Shown piece by piece: positions 36,149 to 44,631 of a stretch of 64,000 nucleotides of DNA. A model generated the notes under the pieces. The model was not told the origin of the DNA and did not search any database. It saw nothing but the letters and a program-made list of their open reading frames with translations. Position 1 is the stretch's first letter, and every line of letters starts with the position of its first letter. The position numbers were made by a program, and so were the translations under genes. Source of the stretch: Saccharopolyspora rosea (GTDB lineage Bacteria; Actinomycetota; Actinomycetes; Mycobacteriales; Pseudonocardiaceae); contig NZ_CP102826.1 of the NCBI RefSeq assembly GCF_025643595.1, forward strand, positions 4,092,001 through 4,156,000, given 5' to 3'.

Positions 36149-36892
36149 TCAGGACAGGAACGCCAGGGCGGCGTCCTTGAAGGTGCGCGCGGAGACGGCG
36201 TTGAGGTGGTTGCGCCTCGGGATCGGGGCGAACTCGGCACCCCACCGCGCGGCGAGATCGGCCGCGCCCGCGGCTAGGTCGTCGCGCTCGCCCGCGACGA
36301 GCATCGTCGGGTGCCCGGTGGGGCCGGTGAGGGCGGTGCCCGCCACGCCCCGCGCGCACGCCCGGAGGGCGACCGGGTCGTTGCCCGGGACCGCGGAGGC
36401 CATCGCCAGCAGCGCCGCCGCGCGCGGATCCTCCGGAACTCGTCCACTGTGGACGAAAATGTCGGGCTCGACGCCGTCGAAGGCCGGCGCCGGGCCGATC
36501 CCGGCCAGCACGAGCCTGCCGACCGCGCCCGGGTGCCGCCGGGCCAGTTCCCAGCCGACGAGGCCGCCCATCGAGTACGTCACGACGTCGACCGGCGCGG
36601 CGTCCAAGTCCGCCGCGCGCAGCACCGCCAGCAGGTCCTCGGCCAGCAGGTGCGGGGCGTAGCGGGCCGGGTCGTGCGGCTTGTCGCTGCTGCCGTGGCC
36701 CCGCAGGTCCACGGTCACCGCCGTGCGCCCCGCCGCCGCGAGGGCGGTGGTCCACCCGGCGTCGATCCAGTTCAGCCGCCCGTGCGAGGCGAACCCGTGC
36801 ACCAGCAGCACCGCGGCGCCGGTGCCGGCCACCTCGAAGTGGACGCGGGTGCCGTCGGCCGACTCGGCGTGCTCGGCGTGGATGGCGCGCAT
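36149..36892 (-). CDS. Alpha/beta hydrolase of the 2-oxoacid dehydrogenase operon
   Basis: 247 residues. Oxyanion segment LLVHGFASHGR, nucleophile elbow VVTYSMGGLVG (Ser in S-M-G-G), acid in MLVAGERDDLAAG and catalytic His in RRNHLNAV. Two bases separate it from the lipoyl gene, so it is the last gene of the operon. In acetoin dehydrogenase loci such a hydrolase is fused behind a lipoyl domain (AcoC type); here the same order occurs as two genes. Activity may be hydrolysis of a carbon-carbon or thioester bond of the operon's substrate; not readable. Confidence 0.88.
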   Translation of the reverse strand: MRAIHAEHAESADGTRVHFEVAGTGAAVLLVHGFASHGRLNWIDAGWTTALAAAGRTAVTVDLRGHGSSDKPHDPARYAPHLLAEDLLAVLRAADLDAAPVDVVTYSMGGLVGWELARRHPGAVGRLVLAGIGPAPAFDGVEPDIFVHSGRVPEDPRAAALLAMASAVPGNDPVALRACARGVAGTALTGPTGHPTMLVAGERDDLAAGAADLAARWGAEFAPIPRRNHLNAVSARTFKDAALAFLS

Positions 36893-36894
36893 GC

Positions 36895-37212
36895 TCACTC
36901 CTCCGGCGGGCGCAGTCGGACGCGGCGGGCCGGTCTGCCCTCGCGGGGCACGGTGCCGACGATCCCCGCCTGGTCGACCTCGAAGGTCACCAGCGGGTCG
37001 CCGACGCGCAGCGAGTCGTCCTCGGCGGCGTGCCTGCGCACCACCCGGCCGGTCTGCGGGGAGGGGATCTCCACCGCGGACTTCGAGGTCTCCACCTCGA
37101 CCAGCGGTGCGTTGCGCTCGACGAGCTCGCCCTCGGCGACGTGCCACTCCAGCACCTTCGCCTCGATGAGGCCCTCGCCCAGGTCGGGCAGGTGGAACAC
37201 GGTCTCAGCCAC
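36895..37212 (-). CDS. Stand-alone lipoyl domain carrier protein
   Basis: 105 residues: one biotinyl/lipoyl domain with lipoylated Lys in VEVETSKSAVEIPSP, the glycine turn at TGRVV, then a short basic tail. A true E2 would continue with a peripheral-subunit-binding domain and a catalytic CoA acyltransferase domain with HxxxD; neither is present in this gene or its neighbours. Overlaps the E1 beta stop by eight bases. It may accept the acyl group from E1 and pass it to the hydrolase or to an E2 core from another locus. Confidence 0.88.
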   Translation of the reverse strand: MAETVFHLPDLGEGLIEAKVLEWHVAEGELVERNAPLVEVETSKSAVEIPSPQTGRVVRRHAAEDDSLRVGDPLVTFEVDQAGIVGTVPREGRPARRVRLRPPEE

Positions 37213-38191
37213 GTCGGTACTCCAGAACGGTCTGCACGGCGGACAGGATGCGGTCGATGCTGGGCAGGTACTCGTCTTCCAGCGCCCCTGACGGGGTCGG
37301 CACGTCGTAGCCGGTCACCCGCTGCACCGGTGCGCGCAGCTCGCGGAAGCAGTTCTCGTGCAGCAGGGCGCTGATCTCCCCGCCCAGCCCGGCGGTCAGC
37401 GGTGCCTCGTGCACCACCACCGCGCGGCGGGTGCGGCGGACGGACGCGCAGATCCCCGCCGTGTCAACGGGTTTGAGCCAGCGCAGGTCGACGACTTCGA
37501 GCTCCACGCCGTCCTCGGCGGCCAGCTCCGCCACCTGCAGGCAGCGCGACACCATGGCGCCCCAGGAGATCAGCGTGGCGTGCCGCCCGGTGCGGACCAC
37601 CCGGGACGTGCCGGGCGCCACGGGCTCCACCGCGGCCTCGTCGAAGGACTCGCGGTTCCAGTACCGCGACTTGGGCTCCATGAAGATCACCGGGTCGGGA
37701 TCGGCGATCGCGGTGCGCAGCAGGCCGTACGCCTCGGCTGGCGTGGCCGGGGAGACCACCTTCAGCCCGGGGACGTGGGCGAACAGCGCCTCCATGCTCT
37801 CCCCGTGGTGTTCGGGGGCGCGGATGCCGCCGTAGCTGGGCAGCCGGAGCGTGACGGGCATGGCCGCGCGCCCCCGGCTGCGGTGGTGCATGCGGGCCAG
37901 CTGGTTGACGATCTGGTCGATCGCCGGGTAGGCGAAGCCGTCGAACTGGATCTCCGGCACCGGCCGCCAGCCCGCCAGTGCCAGCCCGACCGCCATGCCC
38001 ACGATCGCCGACTCCGCCAGCGGCGTGTCGAACACGCGTCGGCCGAACTCGGCGCGCAGGCCGTCGGTGACGCGGAACACGCCGCCGAGCACGCCGACGT
38101 CCTCGCCGAAGACCAGGACGCGGTCGTCGCCGTCCATCTCGTGGCGCAGGGCGAGGTTGATCGCCTGCTGCATCGTGGCGTTCTCAGGCAT
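37205..38191 (-). CDS. 2-oxoacid dehydrogenase E1 beta subunit
   Basis: 328 residues of the transketolase-like E1 beta type: MQQAINLALRHEMDGDDRVLVFGEDVGVLGGVFRVTDGL, FDTPLAESAIVGMAVGLALAGWRPVPEIQF (with Glu activating thiamine diphosphate), and the C-terminal VVDLRWLKPVD / VVVHEAPLTAGLG. Forms an alpha2beta2 E1 with the upstream gene, which it overlaps by eight bases. The sequence suits branched-chain or acetoin-type complexes more than the large homodimeric AceE. Confidence 0.93.
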   Translation of the reverse strand: MPENATMQQAINLALRHEMDGDDRVLVFGEDVGVLGGVFRVTDGLRAEFGRRVFDTPLAESAIVGMAVGLALAGWRPVPEIQFDGFAYPAIDQIVNQLARMHHRSRGRAAMPVTLRLPSYGGIRAPEHHGESMEALFAHVPGLKVVSPATPAEAYGLLRTAIADPDPVIFMEPKSRYWNRESFDEAAVEPVAPGTSRVVRTGRHATLISWGAMVSRCLQVAELAAEDGVELEVVDLRWLKPVDTAGICASVRRTRRAVVVHEAPLTAGLGGEISALLHENCFRELRAPVQRVTGYDVPTPSGALEDEYLPSIDRILSAVQTVLEYRRG

Positions 38192-39212
38192 CGGCGTGGT
38201 CCTCCCGCCACTGCCGCCGCTGTTCCAGCAGCGCGGCGGTGGGTTCGCGGTAGACGAAGTCGAACAGCTCCTCCCCCGGCCGGTCACCGGAGGACGACAG
38301 CTCGGCGCGGACGCGGGCGACCACCTCGGCGGCGTGCTCCTCCGCGGCGGTGAGGTCGGCCTCGGCGGTGCCGGACTCGCGCAGCCGGGCCGCGAACCGG
38401 GTGAGGGGGTCCCGACCGGCGTGGTCGCGCTCCTCCTCGGCGCTGCGGTAGCGGCCGGGGTCGTCGGAGGTGGAGTGCGGGCCGAGCCGGTAGGTCATCG
38501 CCTCGACGACCGACGGACCACCGCCCTCGCGGGCCCGCGCGACGGCCTGCCGCACCGCCTCGCGGACGGCGAGCACGTCGTTGCCGTCGACGCGGTGCCC
38601 CGGCATGTCGTACCCGGCGGCGCGGGCGGCGACCGACCCCCCGGCGACCTGGCGCGAGGTGGGCGTGGAGATGGCCCAGCCGTTGTTCTGGCACAGGAAC
38701 ACCACGGGCAGCCGGTAGACGGCGGCGAAGTTCATCGCCTCGTGCACGTCGCCCTGCGAGCTGGCGCCGTCGCCGAAGAAGGTCATCGCGACCCCGCCGG
38801 TGCCGTCCAGGTCGGCGCCCATCGCCCAGCCCACGGCGTGCGTGACAGCACCGCCGACGACCGCGTTGATCGGGGCGAAGCGGGTGGTCATCGGGTCGTA
38901 CATGCCGCCGTGCCAGGCGCCGACGTGGGTGCCCATGTACTCCACCGGGTCCACGCCCAGGGCCAGCGCCACGCCGAGTTCCCGGTAGGTCGGGAACGCG
39001 AAGTCGCGGGAGGTGTCCAGCACCGAGGCGCTGCCGACCTGCGCGGCCTCCTGGCCGCGCATCGGTGCGTAGGCGGGCAGCACGCCCTGCCGTTGCAGCG
39101 CGACGGCCTCCTCGTCGACGCGCCGGGCGAGCAGCATCGTGCGGTAGAGGTGCAGGGACAGCTTGGTGTCCACTTCGGACACTTCGGGGGGTGGCGATGT
39201 CGCGGTGAACAC
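38184..39212 (-). CDS. 2-oxoacid dehydrogenase E1 alpha subunit
   Basis: 342 residues. Thiamine diphosphate motif GDGASSQGDVHEAMNFAAVYRLPVVFLCQNN is complete, and YRLGPHSTSDDPGRYR is the branched-chain/acetoin E1 alpha loop. First gene of the E1 alpha-E1 beta-lipoyl-hydrolase operon. GTG start behind GAAGGGAG. Substrate is uncertain: branched-chain oxoacids, pyruvate or acetoin are all compatible. Confidence 0.92.
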   Translation of the reverse strand: MFTATSPPPEVSEVDTKLSLHLYRTMLLARRVDEEAVALQRQGVLPAYAPMRGQEAAQVGSASVLDTSRDFAFPTYRELGVALALGVDPVEYMGTHVGAWHGGMYDPMTTRFAPINAVVGGAVTHAVGWAMGADLDGTGGVAMTFFGDGASSQGDVHEAMNFAAVYRLPVVFLCQNNGWAISTPTSRQVAGGSVAARAAGYDMPGHRVDGNDVLAVREAVRQAVARAREGGGPSVVEAMTYRLGPHSTSDDPGRYRSAEEERDHAGRDPLTRFAARLRESGTAEADLTAAEEHAAEVVARVRAELSSSGDRPGEELFDFVYREPTAALLEQRRQWREDHADA

Positions 39213-39261
39213 GAGCGGCTCCCTTCGGGCGGATGCGCCGGATCTGCGGAACGCGGCAACA

Positions 39262-39291
39262 TAGCTAGTTCATCGCCCGAGAGCTCGACAA
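39262..39291 (-). promoter_or_regulatory. Possible promoter of the E1 alpha operon
   Basis: Minus-strand TTGTCG (39291-39286), 18-bp spacer, TAGCTA (39267-39262), about 50 bases before the GTG start, in a local AT-rich patch. Confidence 0.4.
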
Positions 39292-39405
39292 GCGGCCCAC
39301 CTGGACCTGCGCACTGTGCGCAGGAGTGCCACCCGAATGCCGAGGGGGACTGTGCAACCTGTCCGGTGCCCGACGGACCCCGGCACGACGCTGCGGGCCG
39401 CCGCC

Positions 39406-39508
39406 AGGGCGTCAGCGCCTCGTTGGGGGCCGGTGGCCGGGCGACGGGCGGGCCGCTGAGGCCCCGCCACCGGTACCGCCTCGCAAAAGGAGTTCAAAGG
39501 CAGGCTCT
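39406..39508. repeat. Convergent-junction repeat, central and end modules
   Basis: Has the CGTCAGCGCCTCGTTGGGGGCCGG and GGGCGACGGGCGGGCCGCTGAGG modules and the end CGCCACCGGTACCGCC-AGTTCAAAGGCAGGCTCT; the hairpin module is missing. One of only two copies not at a convergent junction, since both flanking genes read leftward. The rest of the 336-bp gap holds the E1 promoter and nothing else I recognise. Confidence 0.7.
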
Positions 39509-39548
39509 CAACCCGCCGCGGCCGCCCGGCATCGACCACTGTGGACGG

Positions 39549-40058
39549 TCAGGACCAGCGGGTGTCCTCGGCGTCGTAGGGGGAGCTGCCGACCGGGGGT
39601 TCTCCCCCGGCCTCGGCGAAAGCGGTCAGCGCCTCGACCAGCCCGCTGCGGGAAGCGGCGGGCATCTTCGCCACGATCGCCGCGATCTCCTCGCGACGCC
39701 GCTCGGTCGCCCGGCGCACCACGTCCGCCCCGGAGTCGGTGAGGGTCACGACGTTCTCGCGCCGGGACGCCGGGTTGGTCTGCCGGTCCACCATCCGCGC
39801 CGCGACCAGCCGGTCGACCATGCGCGTCACGGTGGACGGGTTGACGCCCAGCAGGTCGGCGATGGTGGCGAGCTTGAGCGGCCCGCGCCCGGACAGCAGC
39901 ACGAGCATGCGGAACTGCGGCAGGGTCAGCGACTCCCCGACGGCCGCCACCGAGCGCGCCGAGACCGCCACCAGCAGGCGGGACGCCGTCAGCACGGCAT
40001 CGGTCACGGCGTCGACGTCCTGGGCGGCGGGCCGGGCCGCGGCATCGGTTCGCGACAT
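39549..40058 (-). CDS. MarR family transcriptional regulator
   Basis: 169 residues with the winged-helix core LPQFRMLVLLSGRGPLKLATIADLLGVNPSTVTRMVDRLVAARMVDRQTNPASRRENVVTLT. It starts 32 bp after the ctaG stop on the same strand, so it may be cotranscribed with ctaG or have its own start: TAGAAC lies six bases before the ATG, a leaderless arrangement, and no good ribosome site is present. Target unknown; nearby candidates are ctaG, the ClC gene and the dehydrogenase operon. Confidence 0.9.
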   Translation of the reverse strand: MSRTDAAARPAAQDVDAVTDAVLTASRLLVAVSARSVAAVGESLTLPQFRMLVLLSGRGPLKLATIADLLGVNPSTVTRMVDRLVAARMVDRQTNPASRRENVVTLTDSGADVVRRATERRREEIAAIVAKMPAASRSGLVEALTAFAEAGGEPPVGSSPYDAEDTRWS

Positions 40059-40090
40059 ATGCCTGTTCTACCTCAGCGTTCCCGCGCTGC

Positions 40091-41092
40091 TCAGCGCGCG
40101 TCGCCCCCGGATGTGCGGCCGTTCAGGCGCGCCAGCATGGCGTTGTAGTCGGCCAGCGCCCGCTCGTCGGCGTCGACGTCGGCGGACTCGGCGATGACGT
40201 CACCGCCCGCCTCCCCCGCCGTGCCGGACAGGGCGCTGCGCCGGGCCGACTCCAGCCAGTCGCCGAACCCGGCCTGCGGCCCGGTGCTGCGGATCCACAG
40301 CACCGCCAGCACCAGCATGGCCAGCGCCATCAGCCCGTCACCGCCGACCCACATGATCGCGCCGCCGAGCCGCTGGTCGTCGAGCAACCCGGCGGTGCCG
40401 TCCGGGCTCATCCGCGCGAAGTCCGGGAACAGCACGTGGTCGGCGCCCATGAGCACCACGCCGATGCCGGTGTCCGGCGCCATGGCGAACATCAGGAACG
40501 CCAGGCGCAGCGGGTAGCTCAGCCGCTGCCAGCGGGTCGGCTCCAGGCCGATCACCGCCAGGAAGCACAGGTACCCGCTGACCAGGTACACCACCGCCTC
40601 GACGTGGTGCAGGACGTGGTGCTGGAGCATCAGCTGCATGAACGGCGTGAGGTGCGTGGCCGCGAGCACCACGGCGTAGAGCAGGAAGCCGGTCATCGAA
40701 TTGGTGAGCACGCTGACCGGCCGGGACAGCAGCACCGACCGCACCCGCTCCGGATCGCGCGCGGCCCGCTGCCACAGGTCGAGCGGATGCGCCGCGATCA
40801 GCAGGTACGGCGCGACCATGATCAGCGTCAGGTGCTGGATCATGTGCATCGAGAAGTACGCCGAGCTGTACGCCGCGATGCTGCTGTTCGTGGCGAGCAC
40901 GATCGACACCAGCCCGGCGGCGAAGCAGGCCGCGCGCCGACGCGGCCACTCCTGGCCCGCCCGCCGCAGGCGGCGCAGGCCGACGAGGTAGCCGACGCAG
41001 GCGAGCAGCACCGCGAGGTCCCAGCCGAGCGCGAGCTGCCAGGTCGTCAGCGCCGCCTGCCAGGTCAGCGGCGGCATCGGGGACGTGGTCAT
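40091..41092 (-). CDS. ctaG: Cytochrome c oxidase assembly protein, caa3-type CtaG
   Basis: 333-residue polytopic membrane protein of the caa3_CtaG family (PF09678), with seven or so segments and the conserved histidines YFSMHMIQHLTLIMVAPYLLIAAHP and MLQHHVLHHVEAVVYL. It is thought to assist copper delivery to subunit I. The soluble C-terminal tail (about 60 residues) is acidic. No oxidase structural gene is adjacent. Confidence 0.9.
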   Translation of the reverse strand: MTTSPMPPLTWQAALTTWQLALGWDLAVLLACVGYLVGLRRLRRAGQEWPRRRAACFAAGLVSIVLATNSSIAAYSSAYFSMHMIQHLTLIMVAPYLLIAAHPLDLWQRAARDPERVRSVLLSRPVSVLTNSMTGFLLYAVVLAATHLTPFMQLMLQHHVLHHVEAVVYLVSGYLCFLAVIGLEPTRWQRLSYPLRLAFLMFAMAPDTGIGVVLMGADHVLFPDFARMSPDGTAGLLDDQRLGGAIMWVGGDGLMALAMLVLAVLWIRSTGPQAGFGDWLESARRSALSGTAGEAGGDVIAESADVDADERALADYNAMLARLNGRTSGGDAR

Positions 41093-41247
41093 GGGCGGTC
41101 CTGTTCGGACGGTGCGGCACACCCGGCCGCGACGGCCGGGTTCTCGGCGTCGCAGCGGTCTCGTTCGTGCAGCCGACAATAGTTGCCGTCGGCAAGCCCG
41201 AACCCGGCGGTGTCGGCAACGACACACTTCCCTACCTAGGACAAGTG

Positions 41248-41260
41248 TTGCACTATGCAA
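41248..41260. promoter_or_regulatory. Palindrome TTGCACTATGCAA at the ClC start
   Basis: Five-base arms TTGCA/TGCAA with a three-base centre, ending on the first base of the ATG. The ctaG-ClC divergent gap is 167 bp; this is its only clear palindrome besides GCCGAC-N10-GTCGGC near 41173. Could be a site for the nearby MarR protein. Confidence 0.4.
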
Positions 41261-42627
41261 TGGTGAGCTCCGATACCGCACCGCAGGTCCAGGTCCCCTC
41301 ACTCCGCCGCATCGGCTCGTGGCTGCGGGAGAGCTCCTCCGGACTCGTGGTGCTGTCGCTGGCGATCGGCGCCGGTTCCGGTCTCGGCGCGATCGCGTTC
41401 CGCTGGCTCATCCTCGCCTTCACCCGGCTGCTGACCGGGCACGACGACTACGCCGCCGCGCCCAGGGCCGCGCACCCCTGGCTGCCCGCGCTGGGACCGT
41501 GGTTCGTGCTGCTCACCCCGGTGCTCGCCGGACTGGTGTACGGACCACTGGTGCAGCGCTTCGCGCCCGAGGCGCGGGGCCACGGCGTGCCGGAGGTGAT
41601 GCTCGCGGTGGCCGAACGCGGCGGGCGCATCCCCACCCAGGTCAGCGCCGTGAAGGCGGTCGCGTCGGCGCTGTGCATCGGCGGCGGCGGTTCGGTCGGC
41701 CGGGAGGGGCCGATCGTGCAGATCGGCTCCGCGCTCGGGTCCGGCTTCGGCCGCCTGGTGCGGCTCGGCGAGCCGCGGCTGCGGGTGCTCGTCGCCTGCG
41801 GCGCCGCCGGTGGCATCGCCGCGACCTTCAACGCCCCGCTGGCCGGACCGTTCTTCGCGATGGAGCTGATCCTGCGCGACTTCGCCGCCGAGTCGTTCGC
41901 GGCCGTGGTGCTCTCCAGCGTGACCGCCAGCGTCGTGGCCCGCGCGGCGCTCGGCAACACCGCGTTCCTGACCCTGCCGGAGTTCTCGTTGCACAGCCCC
42001 GTCGAATACGCGTTGTGCGCGGTGCTGGGCGTGGTCGTCGGCGCCGTGGGGGTCCTGTTCAGCCGGTTCCTGTACCTGGTCGAGGATGTCGCCGACCGGC
42101 TGTGGCGCGGGCCGGAGTGGCTGCGGCCCGCCGTCGGCGGACTGCTGCTGGGCGTGATCCTGCTGGTGCTGCCGCAGATGTACGGCGTCGGCTACCCGGT
42201 GCTGCAGGACGCGGTGGGCGGCCGGTACGCGATCGGGTTCCTGCTCCTGCTGCTGGTCGGCAAGCTGGTCGCCACCAGCGTCACCATCGCCGTCGGCGGC
42301 TCCGGCGGGGTGTTCGCACCGTCGCTGTTCATCGGCGCGATGGGCGGCACCGCCTTCGGCGAGGTCGTCCACCACCTGGCCCCGCACCTGACCGCCTCGC
42401 CGGGCATGTACGGGCTGATCGGCATGGGCGCGGCCTTCGCCGGGGCGGCGCGCGCCCCGATCACCGCCGTGGTCGTGCTGTTCGAACTGACCGGCCAGTA
42501 CACGATCATCTTGCCGCTGATGGCCGCGATCGTCATCGCCACGCTGATCAGCCGGGCGCTGAGCCACGACACGATCTACACCCGCAAACTCCGCCGCCGC
42601 GGCATCGACCTGGCCCCCGTCCCGTGA
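41260..42627 (+). CDS. ClC family chloride channel/antiporter
   Basis: 455 residues with the three ClC signatures: GGGGSVGREGPIVQIGS (the gating Glu in GREGP), FNAPLAGPFFAMELIL, and AVGGSGGVFAPSLFIGAMGGTAFG, plus the late Tyr region ITAVVVLFELTG. No C-terminal CBS domains. Presence of the external gating Glu allows either channel or H+-coupled exchange. Start ATG overlaps a palindrome and has no good Shine-Dalgarno, so the next codon GTG or a leaderless start is possible. Confidence 0.92.
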   Translation: MVSSDTAPQVQVPSLRRIGSWLRESSSGLVVLSLAIGAGSGLGAIAFRWLILAFTRLLTGHDDYAAAPRAAHPWLPALGPWFVLLTPVLAGLVYGPLVQRFAPEARGHGVPEVMLAVAERGGRIPTQVSAVKAVASALCIGGGGSVGREGPIVQIGSALGSGFGRLVRLGEPRLRVLVACGAAGGIAATFNAPLAGPFFAMELILRDFAAESFAAVVLSSVTASVVARAALGNTAFLTLPEFSLHSPVEYALCAVLGVVVGAVGVLFSRFLYLVEDVADRLWRGPEWLRPAVGGLLLGVILLVLPQMYGVGYPVLQDAVGGRYAIGFLLLLLVGKLVATSVTIAVGGSGGVFAPSLFIGAMGGTAFGEVVHHLAPHLTASPGMYGLIGMGAAFAGAARAPITAVVVLFELTGQYTIILPLMAAIVIATLISRALSHDTIYTRKLRRRGIDLAPVP

Positions 42628-42729
42628 CCCCGCCCGGCACCGGCTCGGGTGGCGCATCGAGGTGCGCCCGAGGCGCCGGGCCGTTCTTCTGGGGCGCGGG
42701 CGGCCGGGACGGCGGCTGACGACCGCCGA

Positions 42730-44586
42730 TCAGCCGAGGGTTTCGTCGGCGTAGCACCAGCGCCACAGCTCGCCGGGTTCGTGGCTGCGGACGACCGGGT
42801 GGCCGGTGTCGTGGTAGTGGCGGGTGGCGTGCCGCCGCGGCGAGGAGTCGCAGCAGGCGACGTGGCCGCAGGTCAGGCACAGGCGCAGGTGGACCCAGGT
42901 GGTGCCCTCCACCACGCAGTCCTGGCAGGTGTCGGGGGACTGCGGGCGGACGTCGTCGCGCGCCCGCCGCAGGTGCGGGCAGGAACCCGCGGTGGAGGTC
43001 GGGGCGCGCAGCTCCCGCTCCCGGTCGCGGGCGGTCTCCTCGGGGCGCTCCAGCATCGACTCCTCCACGTCCAGCGCCTCCGCGAGCCGTTGCAGGACGA
43101 CGTGGTCGGCGGTGCCGGACCGGCGCGCGGCCAGCAGCGCCTCCCACTCGGCGGCGAGCATCTCCAGGCGCAGCCTGCGGTAGCTGTCGCTCGGCGTCTC
43201 GCGGTCCGGGTCGGTGCCCAACCGCTCCCACGCCGAGTCGGTGCGCACCTGCAGCCGCTCGCGGAGCCGTTCCACCACGTCCAGCTGGTCGTCGGGAGCG
43301 CGGACCTCCTCCAGCCGCTGCCGCGCGGCCTGGGCCATGTCGCCGAGCAGCGCGGCCTCCTGCAACGTGTCCTGCCCCGGGTCCGGGGCCGGGATGCGCA
43401 GCCGCCGCACCAGCCAGCCCAGGGTGGTGCCCTGCACCAGCAGGGTCGCGGCCACCACCACGAACGCCGCCAGCACCAGCACCGACCGGTACGGCACCGC
43501 GGTGGGCAGCGCGAAGGCGGCGGCCAGCGTGATCACCCCGCGCATGCCCGCCCAGGACACCACCGCCGAGTACGACCACGGCCACGCGCGGCGGCCGCCG
43601 AGCCTGCGGACCGCGCCGACGCCGTACACCCAGACGAAGCGGCTGAGCACCGCGGCGACGAACACGCTCGCGCACACCGCGACCGTGACGCCCAGGCCGG
43701 GGCCCGCCTCGGCCACGTCGGTCAGGATCTGGCGCAGTTGCAGCCCGATCAGCAGGAAGACCACGTTCTCCAGCAGGAACTCGATGGTCCGCCAGTTGAC
43801 CCGGTTCGCCGAACGCGCCGCGCCGGACATCAGCCGCGGCGCCTGGTGGCCGAGCAGCAGGCCGGTGAGCACCACGGCCAGCACGCCCGAGGCGTGCACG
43901 GCCTCGGCGGCCACGTAGGCCACGAACGGGATGACCAGCGACAGCGCGGTGTCGGTCACCGGGTCCCGCAGCAGCCTGCGCACCCCCGCGAACACGGCCG
44001 TCACCACGAGTCCGATGACCACACCGCCGACGGCGGCCAGCGCGAGGCTCCCGGCGATCCACCACGCGCTCACCGCACCGGCCAGGCCGACCAGCGCGGT
44101 GCGCAGGCCGACCAGCGCGACCGCGTCGTTGAGCAGGCTCTCGCCCTCCAGGATCCGCACGATGCGGCGCGGGATGCCGACGCGGCGGGCCACGGCGGTC
44201 GCCGACACCGCGTCCGACGGGGCCACCACCGCGCCGAGGGCGAACCCGGCCGCCGCCGGAAGTCCCGGCAGCACCCACCAGGTCACCACGCCGACCACGA
44301 CGGTGGTGAACGCCACCAGCCCGACCGACAGCAGGGCGATCGGCCCGCGGTTGGCGCGCATGTCGGGCAGTGAACTGGTGTAGGCGGTGCCGTAGAGCAA
44401 CGGCGGCAGCAAGCCGAACAGCACCAGCTCCGGATCCAGCCGGTACGCGGGCAACCCGGGCAGGTAGGACACCGCCACCCCGGCGACGACCAGCAGCGCC
44501 GGGGCGGGTCGTCCGGTCCGGCGGGCCAGGGCGGTGACCAGCAGCACCACCAGCACGAGAGCGACGATCTGGGACGCGACTAACAC
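42730..44586 (-). CDS. CPA1 Na+/H+ antiporter with C-terminal UBP-type zinc finger
   Basis: About 618 residues. Twelve membrane segments with the CPA1 core FALGAVVAPSDAVSATAVARR (first Asp) and RILEGESLLNDAVALVGLRTALVG (Asn-Asp pair), then a helical cytoplasmic domain (about 400-540), then a zinc-finger: CPHLRR, CQDCVVEGTTWVHLRLCLTCGHVACCDSSPRRHATRHYHDTGHPVV, the UBP-type pattern of Cys and His. In eukaryotes this finger binds ubiquitin tails; here it presumably senses something else. Start GTG sits close behind GGAGG, so the exact start is uncertain. Confidence 0.9.
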   Translation of the reverse strand: MLVASQIVALVLVVLLVTALARRTGRPAPALLVVAGVAVSYLPGLPAYRLDPELVLFGLLPPLLYGTAYTSSLPDMRANRGPIALLSVGLVAFTTVVVGVVTWWVLPGLPAAAGFALGAVVAPSDAVSATAVARRVGIPRRIVRILEGESLLNDAVALVGLRTALVGLAGAVSAWWIAGSLALAAVGGVVIGLVVTAVFAGVRRLLRDPVTDTALSLVIPFVAYVAAEAVHASGVLAVVLTGLLLGHQAPRLMSGAARSANRVNWRTIEFLLENVVFLLIGLQLRQILTDVAEAGPGLGVTVAVCASVFVAAVLSRFVWVYGVGAVRRLGGRRAWPWSYSAVVSWAGMRGVITLAAAFALPTAVPYRSVLVLAAFVVVAATLLVQGTTLGWLVRRLRIPAPDPGQDTLQEAALLGDMAQAARQRLEEVRAPDDQLDVVERLRERLQVRTDSAWERLGTDPDRETPSDSYRRLRLEMLAAEWEALLAARRSGTADHVVLQRLAEALDVEESMLERPEETARDRERELRAPTSTAGSCPHLRRARDDVRPQSPDTCQDCVVEGTTWVHLRLCLTCGHVACCDSSPRRHATRHYHDTGHPVVRSHEPGELWRWCYADETLG

Positions 44587-44631
44587 GCCTCCATCACACC
44601 CCCGCGCCGGGCCCGCCCGCATTCCGGGCGG

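Noticed and set aside
39262-39291. TAGCTAGTT palindrome as an operator of the E1 operon
   Set aside because: Only TAGCTA is symmetric and it is better explained as a -10 element.
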